Positions 34,962-45,491 of a stretch of 64,000 nucleotides of DNA are shown one piece after another. Where the stretch lies: assembly GCA_011109175.1 (NCBI GenBank), contig RDEW01000009.1, positions 1,313,545 through 1,377,544 on the forward strand. Direction: 5' to 3'. The notes under the pieces were generated by a model that searched no databases, was not told where the DNA came from, and saw nothing but the letters and a program-made list of their open reading frames with translations. This stretch comes from Dicyema japonicum (lineage: Eukaryota; Dicyemida; Rhombozoa; Dicyemidae). Positions within the stretch are counted from its first letter, which is position 1, and each line of letters begins with the position of its first letter. The position numbers and the translations under genes are program-made.

Positions 34962-35666
34962 TCAATCACCAAACATATCGTAAGTAGCATCATCACTAGT
35001 CTCCTTTCCCCTGGGGTACAAGTCGACTACAATAGCAGATTCTGTCCTCTCCCCCAACATTTCCCCCATCCTCTCACTAGTATACTGATACACGTCCATT
35101 TCCCCCTCACTCACTAGCAAGTCAGCCAGTTCCGTAAGGCGCAACATTGACTTCTCGTTCCCCTGAGAAAAATCGGTCGTATTCTTCCTCTTCTTCGACC
35201 ACTGCTGACTCGCACTTTTGGATTCTCCACCAAATCTTCGAATTGCTTCCAACACGGATTCGCCGGGGTTTAAAAATTCCCAAATCTCCCGAATGACCTC
35301 TTCTCTGTCCACAGGTTCATCTTTTTCTTCATTCTCCCTACAAGGTTCTCCCTTGGGCTCATAAACCACGCGGTCAATGTTATCCAGCCAATCATCCCGA
35401 ATTCTCTTCGCACCTGACATTACGTACATTCCATCTTGGAGAATGAATCCTTCTTCCAATTCGTCGTTCATGTTAAATGGGGTTATCGGAATTCCGTGGA
35501 TTTTTTCTTTAGCTTCCCTTTCAATTTCCTCATCACTCTCTTCTGCGTCGTCCTCTTCAAATATATTCACATTCTCTTCTTGGTGCTCAAAATCCTCATC
35601 CTCGTATGCTCTTATATGGTGAGTTTTATTCTCATCTTCCTTAAACGTTACTCTCTTCACAACCAT
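34962..35666 (-). CDS. CD2BP2: CD2BP2-like (Lin1-type) U5 snRNP-associated protein, GYF domain not found
   Basis: CD2BP2 (yeast Lin1/Snu40) is a nuclear protein bound to the U5 snRNP before tri-snRNP assembly. From ATG at 35666 the minus strand encodes 234 residues without an intron. An acidic region (FEEDDAEESDEEIEREAKEK) is followed by the family signature ITPFNMNDELEEGFILQDGMY and then IRDDWLDNIDRVVYEPK, and the middle helix-rich segment EVIREIWEFLNPGE. It ends at YDMFGD, about where the family normally enters its C-terminal GYF domain. Either the domain is encoded by an unresolved downstream exon or it has been lost. The upstream 40 bases are strongly AT-rich. Confidence 0.75.
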   Translation of the reverse strand: MVVKRVTFKEDENKTHHIRAYEDEDFEHQEENVNIFEEDDAEESDEEIEREAKEKIHGIPITPFNMNDELEEGFILQDGMYVMSGAKRIRDDWLDNIDRVVYEPKGEPCRENEEKDEPVDREEVIREIWEFLNPGESVLEAIRRFGGESKSASQQWSKKRKNTTDFSQGNEKSMLRLTELADLLVSEGEMDVYQYTSERMGEMLGERTESAIVVDLYPRGKETSDDATYDMFGD

Positions 35667-35819
35667 CAAATTAAATTAAATTAAAATTAATTTTAAAATA
35701 ATAATTAAATTAATTATTTAATGAATTATTTATATGATTTTTTAAATATTTTTTTAATTTATAGTATTTATTAACGTTCTGTTTTCTACATCGTATATTA
35801 TTAACATAAAACAAAAAAA

Positions 35820-35965
35820 GAACCAGCCGAAGGTCATACAGTGAATGACTGTTTGGCTACTTCCTCTCAGGAAGGAGAGCAAGATTTGGTCAAATAACCA
35901 GCAGCGCTCACGGGGATCTACTGTTCGTGTGGAAATCTGATTCCCTAGACGACTCGGAAATTAGA
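35820..35965 (+). repeat. Dispersed repeat R2, uninterrupted copy
   Basis: AACCAGCCGAAGGTCATAC...GCAGCGCTCACGG...GATTCCCTAGACGACTCGG. Related copies are at 44501-44665 and 58997-59110; the latter is interrupted by a hAT element exactly in the CCTAGAC motif, so this copy shows the empty site. A shorter match (AGCCGAAGGTTATAC) lies at 55599. Origin is unknown and no open frame is shared. Confidence 0.55.
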
Positions 35966-36059
35966 CATAGTACATATTTTTATTTAAAATATTAATTATG
36001 AAACATGTATTTAGTAAATCTAACACGTGATACATTGGAAAAATTAGGATCTACTGTGC

Positions 36060-36520
36060 TACTGGTAACATCGATAATTGCCCTAACTGGAGAGAACGGG
36101 CAATAATCAAAAGATGTGCCGAACAACGATTGCTTGCAACTAAACCTGAAATTACGCCAGTCATTGCTTATGCTTCAAGAGATCGGTAAATTGTAGATTT
36201 GTTGATTTACGTCGATATTCTTCTCAAAATGAAAACTACTATTGGGGAATTAGTCTGCAAAATATCAGATTATGGTTCTTATAGACTCATTTTCCAAATT
36301 TGCTGTTGTTGAAAGTGCCTTCACAAAATCTGGAAGTGAGAAATCCAGAATTCTAAAAAAATATTTTTTTCTGATTGGACCGCCGATTATCCTACATACG
36401 GATAATAGCAAGGAATTCAAAAATCAACACATGCAAAAATTATGCGATAAATTTGCCATTTCGCATGTTAAAGGACGTCCACGAGCTCCTTAGATACAAG
36501 GACAAGTAGAGCGGTTTTTG
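36060..36520 (+). mobile_element. Integrase (rve) core fragment
   Basis: The plus strand at 36272-36493 encodes LIDSFSKFAVVESA, a GPPIILHTDNSKEFKN segment with the second catalytic Asp, and HVKGRPRAP, followed by a QGQVER-like phrase past a stop. Upstream, EITPVIAYASRDR and a VDL-type start carry frame changes. This is the DDE integrase core of a Gypsy- or Ginger-like element, with the third acidic residue expected downstream. The copy is disrupted. Confidence 0.7.
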
Positions 36521-37479
36521 TTTTTTTTATCTCAATATATTTAACCAATAAATTAAAAGATAGGTTTCTTCCACGAGTTCATCCAAAGGAAATTTTGGAA
36601 GTTATATTGACTTCATAAAAGACATTTTACGGGATTATAATAGATCAACCCCCTTGCAAGTATGGACTGTGACAAAAATTAAATAGATTTTTTAAATGGA
36701 AATAAATAATTTATAGTTGTAAAAAATCCTAGGAATGATCTTTGATATGCATATGTGTTTCTCGCGGGTTGTTTGAAATGTTTTAGACAAATATGAGAAA
36801 AAATCAACTTGTTAAGTTGGGTTATGGAAAATCGGAAACCATTGCGTACAAAAAACACTTTACTCTCTATACATTGAGCCATGCATTTCATATTTATGTG
36901 CCTCATTTGGACCTTAAATCTCTTTGACTAATGATCAGAAAATAGTGGCTATACAAAAAGGGCTTTTAGAGTGACATAGAAGTGGTCTACGGACAAAAGA
37001 ACATGATGTCGACAACCTTTGAGATTCTATTCCGAAGGAATAACGTATAGGCCTGATCAAACGTGATCAGCAGAAAACCTGACCCAACGAGTTTTTGTAG
37101 GATGGAGGTAGAGCATCGAGCCAAGTTGAGAGTCTGGATTAAATTTTTCGAGATTACTTAGTTTGTTTTTTCGGTTTAACACTGGAATTTAAAAAAAAAC
37201 AAAAACTGCCTTTCATGGTTGGCCTATGCAGAAAGATTTCTCGTACCCGTGCTAATGTTATCTCGTCCACTAGTCATTTCATGGACCCTTGAAGTACTCC
37301 GTCGAAAGATATCTTCGTTATAAATTAATCTAGGGTCGAATCCGTGCAACCATCACTTTCTTCAAATGGACCGCGCAAACCGAGTTTCGACGCCTACAGT
37401 ATTTTGTAGCAAGCATCTGCCACTACATCACAACCAGCGTCCTGTCACTCCCCACGCCAGAAAGAGCCCCCTGACAGCA
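36521..37479. other. Region without a recognised gene
   Basis: AT-rich with only short unrecognised frames (for example the minus strand at 36906-36679). Confidence 0.35.
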
Positions 37480-37860
37480 TCAAATGGTGAAATATTTCTT
37501 GTTATACGGAATTTCGCCCCCAGTAGCAGTGGCTGGCTCAACTGACGCGCGTGGTGCCATGTGGCGCTTCGTGGCTAATTGGTTGGAGTTTCTGTTTGTT
37601 CGTCTGTTCCTCCTCTCTCTTCCTATTAAAGTGGCATCATGTGATCCACCTGTGTAGGTGGCGCCCAGTGCTAGACTAGCACTAAAAAAGACCATTTGCT
37701 CTCCCCCACTCCACTGGAGGGGTTTCCACAACTGCAAGTATTGGACGTCGATTCCTGATGGACTCTGTTTCTGTAGTAGTGGAAACTGGGTACACTTAAC
37801 TATTTGTTTACTTTTACTTCTTTCTCGGTGTTTCCGGGGTTGTTTAAATAAAGTAAAAAA
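37480..37860 (+). repeat. SINE-like dispersed repeat, copy 1
   Basis: The plus strand contains a conserved head with TGGCTAATTGG (A-box-like), a middle part GATCCACCTG...GGCGCCCAGTGCTAG and GGGGTTTCCACAACTGCAAG, and an end CTTTCTCGGTGTTTCCGGGG followed by a TTTAAATAAAG tail. Copies are at 43640-43985 (plus) and 60050-60365 (minus), with partial relatives at 16990 and 56825. The 3' end resembles the 3' ends of LINEs in this window, as expected for a SINE using LINE machinery. No clear B-box is seen, so the SINE label is inference. Confidence 0.5.
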
Positions 37861-38524
37861 GGGAATGAGACCTGGTCATCTGATAGACCTGACTTCTTTA
37901 TCAGTAAGAGATCAAGTACCTCAATTATAAACCGAATTCTGTATGGAGTACTTCCCGAAGTGGTCCGCCACGTCCTGTTCTTCACCAATCTGATCACATT
38001 CGATAAAAGGTATCCGAAGTACGCCAAATTGCAATCGGGTTTGTCCTCAGGAGGCTGGCTGCCAAGACTACCTCCCGATCAAAGACCAAGGGTCAAATCA
38101 AACTAACTAATACATTGATCCTGACACATTTCAGCATAACCTTCATCCAAGAACAATGATCCAGAAATCCTTTTCCTAAGGTCAAATCCTACATGTACCC
38201 AACGCTTGATTTGTTCAGTACTTGGGGTTACAAATGCCCCCTGAGTCCATCACCTTAGCATGGTAGCGAGAATAAATAAGACAAAAATTTTCATCCACCA
38301 TTAAACTAAATAGACATTCTGTTGAGTAGGATTACAACACCACTCCAAACTTCTAACATTTAACCACTTGGCTAACTGGAGTGAATAAAAAATATTTTTT
38401 AAGAAATCCAAAATAAAATAATAATAATAATAAAAATATTAAAATTAATTTTTAAAGGTTTTTATTTATTTCAAAATTAATAAAATATTCAAATTAAAAA
38501 AATGACAAATATAGAAATAACAAA
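37861..38524. other. Region upstream of the FAM187-like gene
   Basis: At 37940-38100 the plus strand has a coding-like stretch (LPEVVRHVLFFTNLITFDKR) that I cannot assign. The rest is AT-rich, and the final 100 bases probably include the promoter of the next gene. Confidence 0.3.
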
Positions 38525-40560
38525 ATGTTACTATTAATTTTGTTAGTTCAATTTCAAAGCGTTATTTTAAAAAAAGTATAGATTTTTACAATAAAATAGA
38601 AAAAATATGATGGCGAAGTTAGCACTTCACTATTAAGGATGACGAAGCCAAAAAATTGCCAGGAAATCCTCAAACGAGCAGCTCGTCCTTATTATAACAA
38701 CTATGGGATGCAACCAGTACTTGTGGAGGTCAAAGAGGGGGATGAAATAATACTTGGCTGTCACTACTGCGAGTACGAACTGACAAAAAATAGTAGGAAA
38801 TTCGTATATTTGTAGTTCCTTGCCCACTTGGATTTCATCTTTACAAGAATCACTGCTATACAGTAGCAAACTCCGTCCCCTATGACAAAGCAGGGGAAGC
38901 ATGCGTGATGTTTGACGCTGATCCTGTTGTTCCCTCAGAAGACACTTTCCCCTACACCCAAGCAGATAGGGACATCTCATTTTGGTCGAAATATACGTTT
39001 CGGGGAACATACGAGGACTGTAATAATTTTTATATAAAAAGATCCATGTTGTGTGTGGACAAACGGGAAGGAGACCTGCTACGATACATTTGAGGAGTGC
39101 TCACAGTTCAAGCACCACGTGTACTGCCAAAATGACGAAAAACCTCCATTATGTACATTTTGTGACCTATTCTAGTGTGGCACAAGTTCCCAACGAATAA
39201 CAAATATTACTATAGCGACGACCCCCAATCTTTTTGGGGTGATGTCGACTTTACTGGCGAAATTAGGATGGAATACATGCCTCCAGACGTCTACCACATT
39301 GATGGTCGATCATAATCTAATTTTCAGAAGAGAAAAATTTGCATGTAAAATTAAAAAGTGACGTCCACGAGGCATACTTTTGCTATCCAGGTCCTATCAT
39401 TCCATACCTCGTTTTGGATACTTTTCCAAATCCAATAAAAGTGGACTACGAAGAGGACGAGTTCTATGGAGTGACCAACATGAATTTGTACAAGGCTCTG
39501 TACATGGTGAGCATCTTATCCGATAACAAAGAGGTTTTATATTTGTTTTATGATAGCCTGAGATAAATTTGAATTCTACGTTAGAAAATGCTGAAAACTA
39601 TATCCCTTTTGACTTTATGGTGGAAAGAACCATTTGGTCCCCTTGGAGTGCCTGTTCAACCTGTTATTTGTTCAGCAATCGAAGTCAATGTTACCAAAAT
39701 TGTTATAACTTAGTTAATTATTCCAATTTCCCATTCTTTGAATCGCCCTATCTTGCCTTGAATGACACTCACTGCGTAAGCTCAGAAAGCAACCACACTT
39801 ATTTCTGTACTTTGAATAAATTCACAAATAGCCCCAAAAATCGAAAAGCCAGTAAAATATCGCGTGGGGCAGTGCTACTACGAAATTAGAAGAAAAAGCA
39901 GAGAACCGGGGAAGGAATTGATGGAAAATTTGATTGGAAAGAAAAAAATCCTCTGTAGGTCGTCCCTCCTCAACTTTTACTATGGAAAACAAATAAACTA
40001 CAGAAACTACCTGTACTACGAATTTGAGGACTGCAAAGAAAAGATGTGCCGAGTATTTTCAAATTTAAGTATTTTTAGCCAAAAATAAAGCCAGTGAAGC
40101 TTGACATTTTGAATATGACTAAGAACATAACTAAATTACTCCGTTTCTTCCCACTTACAGCTACGCTGGTTGAGAAAAACGTGGGAGACGTCCTGTACCT
40201 TAAATGTCCCCACCAGGGACACAATGATAATGTCACGTGGAAGTTCAACAATATTCCTATAAACCCTGAAACCATAGCGATGGAGACAAATGGTTTATCT
40301 ATGGCTAATTGTAGAGCACGTGGTCATTAATAATTTGCAAATGCTTGTCATTTATGAAATTACTTACAACAACATCGGTATTTATTCATGTTCACTGAAA
40401 AATGGTACAAGCCACAGTTTCAGAATTCAGGTTAGTGTTATGATTATTTGAGGTGAACATTCACCACTTTACTACTGCATTGCGACAATCTTTGGTTGTT
40501 GTGCTTTTTTTAATTGGAATCTCAGTCGTCTTCGGATTTGAATTCTATTTTTCTAAGTAA
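38525..40560 (+). CDS. FAM187-like type I membrane protein with a C-type lectin-like segment
   Basis: ATG at 38525 starts a signal peptide (MLLLILLVQFQS). After an intron of about 39 nt (38561-38599) come an Ig-like start (VLVEVKEGDEIILGCHYC) and, after a likely 23-nt intron, CPLGFHLYKNHCY with further cysteines typical of a C-type lectin fold. Then WHKFPTNNKYYYSDD, FCYPGP, WSPWSACSTC (thrombospondin-like) and VGQCYYEIRR precede a second Ig-like domain (LYLKCPHQGHNDNVTWKF, IGIYSCSL). The gene ends in a membrane helix (SLVVVLFLIGISVVF) and a short tail FEFYFSK, stop 40558-40560. Introns include 39807-39831, 40053-40078, 40293-40314 and 40431-40452 (22-26 nt). The W-x-x-W plus R-x-G-x-CY layout matches FAM187 proteins. 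A few junctions (38800-39180, 39530-39590) are unresolved. Confidence 0.68.
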
Positions 40561-41982
40561 TTTTGTAAAATAAATAAATTATTAATTTATTTATTTTTTA
40601 ATATATTTTGTTCATTCTATATGCCGGTGTTTATCAATAAAATATATTTATTATGGGCTCTCATTCTGGATCAATGGTTAATCCTTTACTCACGGAAGCT
40701 GCGTTGCGGATATATAACAACCTTTTCATGATAGCCATAATATTTATAGCTCCGCATAGGCAGGACACAAACTTTATTCAATTAAAGAACAGTTAAATGT
40801 AACTAATCGTTAAACAAAGAAATGATCTTCACTTCTTTTTTTTCCTTTCTGGACTATCCAGTTCCGTAGTGAATATCCACTGATGACGGCGTCACTCGTC
40901 AAGCCTTTTTACCATCGTATATGCGTGGAATCTTCCATCTATATTTTACAAGTTTAAATTGAGAACAAATAAAGTCAAATTTTAAGGTTAAAAATGTTTC
41001 CCCTAGCAATAACTAATTAGTATTTTTATTAAAAAAAATTGTTAAAGGTTTACCAGATTCTCTATATTTGGGATTTTTTACTAAAAGCAACTCAATGTCC
41101 CCTTTTTCGCAGATACTCAAATTATTCCGCTTCTTACTTATATGGTTAAGTAGACTAAATCCTTTCTCAACAAAATATGATGCCGGAAAACATATAAGAA
41201 AACTACAACAACCCTGCCGCCAAGGAGTAGAGTAATGTATCCATTAGTATACCTCAGCTGAGTCGAACTTCGCACTTTACTAAAGAAACATTTCCTCGCA
41301 AATCGTCAGGGGAAACGCGTTCTCAATATGAGACAGCCAGGTAACGTTCTATTCCATTTGTGTTATTATTAATTTATATAAAATTTTCTTTCATGTGAGT
41401 TTTAAGCGTCGTTTGTTCGTCGTTTGTTGCATAAAAATTGTTATTTTTAGTCACAACTATTTTTTCTATTTTTCATAATCGCTAGACTCTTTTCAGAGGA
41501 GTTACAAGACAAGTGAGTTATTGATGATATTTACTCCCTGCATTACTTATTTCGGTCTTTCAACGTCGATAGCAATTTTTGTTATACAGGAAACATGAGA
41601 GTAACAGAAAATATGAGAGATAATCACTCTTGGCTGCTTCCTTGCGGCTTGAACTATTTGAAAGTGTTCTATTCCTTTTTTCTTACTCCTCCATACTCAA
41701 ATATAACAATCGGAGATTGAAGTTTTCTTTATTAAACTTTTCACCCTCCTATAGATGTCCTCCCACAATGGACCCAGAAAGTCCTTCTCTTACTCGCTCA
41801 ATACCCTATCCAGCTACTTCCAAAGGGCACTGTTAATCGCTGACTTTGAAGTTTTATGGAAGCTATATGTTAAAGTCTTGAATGTGACCTCAAGCATTTT
41901 TATTTTTATTAAAAATACTAAACAAGAAAATATTAATTATTTTTTAATTTAAATTTGTAAATTTCAGGTGTTATTAATATCA
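40561..41982. other. Intergenic region with a hAT remnant
   Basis: Apart from the transposase remnant at 41053-41213, described separately, the region is AT-rich. A frame at 41755-41952 (MSSHNGPRKSFSYSLN) directly upstream of UBXN6 is unrecognised; an upstream exon or 5' leader is possible but unsupported. Confidence 0.35.
41053..41213 (-). mobile_element. hAT transposase C-terminal (dimerisation) remnant
   Basis: The minus strand reads FPASYFVEKGFSLLNHISKK, then RNNLSICEKGDIELLL and VKNPKYRESG. This matches the EKGFSaL..i..KKRN.L....DLRLLL pattern of ZBED5/FAM200-like hAT transposases. Only this end of the protein is visible. Confidence 0.6.
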
Positions 41983-43178
41983 ATGGACTTGATAAAAAAC
42001 CTGAAAAGTATGAAAAACCGAAAAACCTTCAAAGGTGAGGGACACCGTCTTACAGATGAACCTAAAAAACAGTCTAATAATCCAACCTCGGAAACTCACA
42101 CAAATCCTACTGCCCCGGAATCAGCTCCTAACAAAATCGACTTCCTCTACAAGTAATTAATTACCTCATCTCCCAGATGTCCTGCTGTTTGTGATGAATC
42201 CTACAGTTACGACTTGATTATAACTAAAATAAAGGACTTTGTTGCGGAGACCTACGAAAACGATATTTTTACTCAGCAAATAGTCGACACCTTTCTACAA
42301 ATAAGGAATTGTTCTCTATTCCTTAGCACTCTCTCACAGATTCTCACCAATTTGATCAAAGATCCCGATGATGAGAAGTTCAGAACCCTCAGAATGACCA
42401 ACAAGCTGGTCCAACGAGGAATCGGAGATTTCCCCCACGGATTCTCAGTTCTCGAAACTGTCGGGTTCATCTGCAACCAAGAGACTCAAATTCTCACTAT
42501 TGAACCCCCACTGGATCTTACGAAAATATCTGAGTTCTTGGAGTCATTAAACCGTTCTGTCGACCTCTTCACCCCCAAATTGAACCCGGATATTACTGTT
42601 TACAAGCCATCCTTCAAATATTCAATCTCAGATGAAGTGGTAAATGTTACAACGAGTGACATAATGGCCATGCAAATTTCCCTACAGAAAAAAGTCGATA
42701 GGATGGAGACCTTGGTGTCCACAAAGTACTGGGAGAGAGATAAACCGTCGTACAGACACAGTCGACTCAGACTGATTATGCCCGATCCCTGCAGAAAAAA
42801 GTCGAAAGGATGGAGACCTTGGTGTCCACAAAGTACTGGGAGAGAGATAAACCGTCGTACAGACACAGTCGAATCAGACTGATTATGCCCGACGAATGGC
42901 GGATTGAGTGTTCTTTCGAGTCCTCAGTCTGTATGAGGGAGGTTTTCGAGTTTCTGGTTGAAAATATGAACGAGGAAGGTGGGAGGGACTTCTTTTTTAT
43001 GGTGGGTAACCGAAGGATCGGCGATGAATCATTTGACAAGTCAATTTTGGAGATGGATGTGGGACAGACTGTTTCTCTACGAGTTCGGTTTAGTTCGGAG
43101 CGATTGAAGAAGTTTGTGAGTGATTTTCAATATTTAAAGTCGTCTACTATTAGCAGATTTTTGAAAGCGTCAAATTAA
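41983..43178 (+). CDS. UBXN6: UBX domain protein 6 (p97/VCP cofactor), broken by a 107-bp duplication
   Basis: UBXN6 is a cytosolic adaptor of the p97/VCP ATPase in endolysosomal sorting. ATG at 41983 starts MDLIKNLKSMKNRKTFKGEG, like the basic N-terminal p97-binding end of the family. A 24-nt intron lies at 42153-42176. The PUB domain follows: YKCPAVCDESYSYD, then DEKFRTLRMTNKLVQRGIGD and VLETVGF. The C-terminal UBX domain runs from about RLIMPDEWRIECSFESSV to LRVRFSS, with the stop at 43176-43178. A near-exact 107-bp tandem duplication at 42680-42893 shifts the frame between PUB and UBX. Counting one copy, the protein is about 354 residues with no other break. The duplication may be an assembly artefact. 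Confidence 0.85.
42680..42893. repeat. 2 x 107 bp tandem duplication inside UBXN6
   Basis: The unit starting CCCTACAGAAAAAAGTCGA at 42680 recurs at 42787 as CCCTGCAGAAAAAAGTCGA, with a handful of differences. Because 107 is not a multiple of three it breaks the reading frame; the flanking domains are otherwise in order. Confidence 0.9.
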
Positions 43179-43639
43179 TTATTTGTGACCTGTGTTGCTT
43201 AATATTTTGCTTTCATTTGTCTTTAATGGTTTGCTGAGTAGGTTTCGTGGCATTATTCAATTTATTAGGAAACCATAGGTGACGCCAACTTATAATAATT
43301 TCCGGACTCTCTTCACTTGGTTAAAAAATGGGTTTCTTAATTCTTTGCATAGCGGGGGAATAATATAAGAAATTCCTACCGGAATGCCATAAGTGGCACA
43401 AAATGTTGTAAACATGATTCTTGTAATATCAAGTCACGGATAGAGAGTAGTAAGTTAGATCCTTGAATTAGAAGAGGTCAAATTTTGATTTTTATATTAA
43501 TGATATAATGAAATTTTGGAGATCAATTTGGCGTTCAGGTTCTCATGTTAAAGTGAAATAAAAATTCAAATCTTTAAAAAACTGTTAAAGTGAAAATTTG
43601 AAGTTTAAATCACCATGTTTATCACGCGCGCAGGTTTCT
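43179..43639. other. Spacer downstream of UBXN6
   Basis: AT-rich, no recognised gene or repeat. Confidence 0.35.
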
Positions 43640-43985
43640 AAATAGAGTTGTTGTTATTGTGCGGATTTGGTGAAAACCGCGTGGCGCCATGTGGTGCTGC
43701 GTAGTTAATTGGTTGAAGTTTTCTGTTAGCTTGCTTCTTCTTCTCTCTTCCTATTAGAGTGGCGTCATGTGATCCACCTGTCTAGGTGACGCCCAGTGCC
43801 AGGTCGGCACGAAAAAGGATCATTTGCTCTCCCCCACTCCACTGGAGGGGTTTCCACAACTGCAAGTATTGGACGTCTTACCTTTTATGTTGATTCCTGA
43901 TGGACTCTTTTCTGTAGTAGTGGAAACTGGATACACTTAATTAGTTGTTTACTTTAACTTCTTTCTCGGTGTATCCGAAATCACG
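43640..43985 (+). repeat. SINE-like dispersed repeat, copy 2
   Basis: Same structure as the copy at 37480-37860: CCGCGTGGCGCCATGTGG head with AGTTAATTGG, GATCCACCTG...GACGCCCAGTGCC middle, GGGGTTTCCACAACTGCAAG, and an end CTTTCTCGGTG. It abuts an oppositely oriented LINE 3' end at 43983-44170. Confidence 0.55.
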
Positions 43986-44170
43986 AGAAAGAGGATAAAA
44001 GTTATCGTCTAATTAAGTGATCCCGGTGTCCATACCAGTCCCTTTTCTGCGGTTAGTTTAGAGTCCTGGGTTAATATCCACAAAGGTTTCTTCTCATATC
44101 TCGGGCAGGCGTCCATATATAGTTTGATGTGCGGTCTGAGGGGATGTTAAAGGATCACTTAATTTAGGGA
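43983..44170 (-). mobile_element. LINE 3' end (same family as 11285-11912)
   Basis: On the minus strand: RPHIKLYMDACPRYEKK, then KLTAEKGLVWTPGSLN and a stop. The untranslated end CACTTAATTAGACGATAAC is shared with 11290-11340. Only the extreme 3' part is present. Confidence 0.5.
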
Positions 44171-44500
44171 GTTTGAATGACCATGCTGTTTCCTCTGACA
44201 ATATCTATCGAGATACGCTCTCGAAGCCATCCAGTCTCACGTTGGTGACCCTTTGGATCATTAAGCCGAGCATACGGACTAGATCTTCAGTTTGTGAGCC
44301 AAGGATTCCTGACGTCTCTAACAGCAAATGAGAGGAACAAGTGATCCTTAAAATGCTTCGGTACTTTTTTCTCTTTTGATCCTTGGCTTTCTTAGAAGCA
44401 TGATCTGGGTCCGAGACTGAAGGGCCAATTTTTTCGGAGAGTATTTATCAACGCACGTAGCCGTCGATTTATTGATGACAAGTTTAAATTCAATTTATTT
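44171..44500. other. Short region without a recognised gene
   Basis: A phrase GCCATCCAGTCTCACGT near 44232 also occurs near 24263, suggesting repeat-derived DNA. Nothing else is visible. Confidence 0.3.
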
Positions 44501-44665
44501 AAAAGGAACAACCAACTGATGGTCATACAGTAGGCGTCCTGAATGCGTGGACATTCTCTCTCAAAATGGAGAGCGAGGTTCGCTCAAATAGGCAGCATCG
44601 CTCAAGGAGATCTCTTGTGTGTGTAGGAATCCGATTCCCTAGACAACCCAGGAATTTCAGCAATG
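44501..44665 (+). repeat. Dispersed repeat R2, second copy
   Basis: Contains GATGGTCATACAG, TCGCTCAAATAGGCAGCATCG, AGGAGATCTCTTG and GATTCCCTAGACAACCC in the same order as 35820-35965. It is uninterrupted at the CCTAGAC site where the third copy carries a hAT insertion. Confidence 0.5.
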
Positions 44666-45176
44666 GAAAGTGATGACTTGAAAACAACTTATATTTTGTT
44701 AATAGCAAGAAAACCAACTTGAACAAGTCGCCAAGTTAGAAGAGTATACCTGTATATGAGAAAAGCGAACTGCGCAGCTTAGGCTCTCCACAGGAGCTAG
44801 CCTGCTATGTGCGAAGTGCACTACGTTGCTTATGCTATAAAGTTGTAGAAGTTATAAGATATCGTGGTACTTATGCATTAGCTGACAGCCAACCACTGTA
44901 TCAAAAAATAAAAATAACATTATTTTTTTATGGAGATAAGAAAATAAAATGAAATAAATAATTAAATTATTTACCTCGACTTCACTATTATGTAGGAAGC
45001 CGGAGGTTAACCAAAAACGAGCTAGGTCAATTGGTCACTTCCAGAGATCCACCATATCCGGTTTGGGTGGATCATGTCAGGAGAAAAGCGTCTCTAAGTC
45101 TCCGTAGTTTTTAAAAGGTTGATGTCCACAGAGTAGTCATGCAAAGGTCACTTTGATTCTAGGAGTTTGTTGTCCT
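44666..45176. other. Region without a recognised gene
   Basis: AT-rich with short frames. No feature is supported. Confidence 0.35.
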
Positions 45177-45491
45177 TTAGCCTTCTGATTGCGTGAGTAG
45201 ATACGAAGTTGTGTATTTTGTTTGTCCACGTCTGCCCGACTGTTGGTTGGTGGATCCTTTTAGAGTTCTCTGTAGGTCGAAGACAGTCCTTAGAAGATTC
45301 CTACGGTTTTCAGATTTAAGGAGCGAAGCAATCTGGTGGTCAGATTCTGAAGACTGCCGTAGAAACTGTAAGCTTTTCATCCCCAAATGAACGGCAACAA
45401 GGAGAATTCTAGTTTACCAGTCTAGATGGTTGGTGGGGTGGATCTTATGTATCTTGTATTGTTCGCAGAGCGGAGTTCTGGACGACTGTGA
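45177..45491 (-). mobile_element. LINE C-terminal fragment, distal side of a hAT insertion
   Basis: The minus strand shows worn reverse transcriptase tail sequence (LLVAVHLGMKSLQFL, then RGQTKYTTSYLLTQSE). Together with 47232-47710 it forms one LINE interrupted by the hAT element at 45492-47231. Reading across the empty site yields the LINE hallmark VVQNSALRTIQ. Confidence 0.65.
45484..45491. repeat. hAT target site duplication, left copy
   Basis: GACTGTGA at 45484-45491 recurs exactly at 47232-47239 on the other side of the element. Eight bases is the target duplication length of hAT elements. Confidence 0.8.

Noticed and set aside
35820-35965. tRNA-derived origin of repeat R2
   Set aside because: There are weak hairpins and a GATTCC motif, but no acceptor stem, D-arm or proper B-box could be assembled.
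37480-37737. 85-codon minus-strand frame and the overlapping 90-codon plus-strand frame
   Set aside because: Both lie in a SINE-like repeat whose other copies do not keep the frames consistently, so they are probably fortuitous.
39852-39872. 21-nt GT-AG intron in the FAM187-like gene
   Set aside because: It leaves the wrong phase; the intron at 39807-39831 keeps the conserved VGQCYYE segment in frame.
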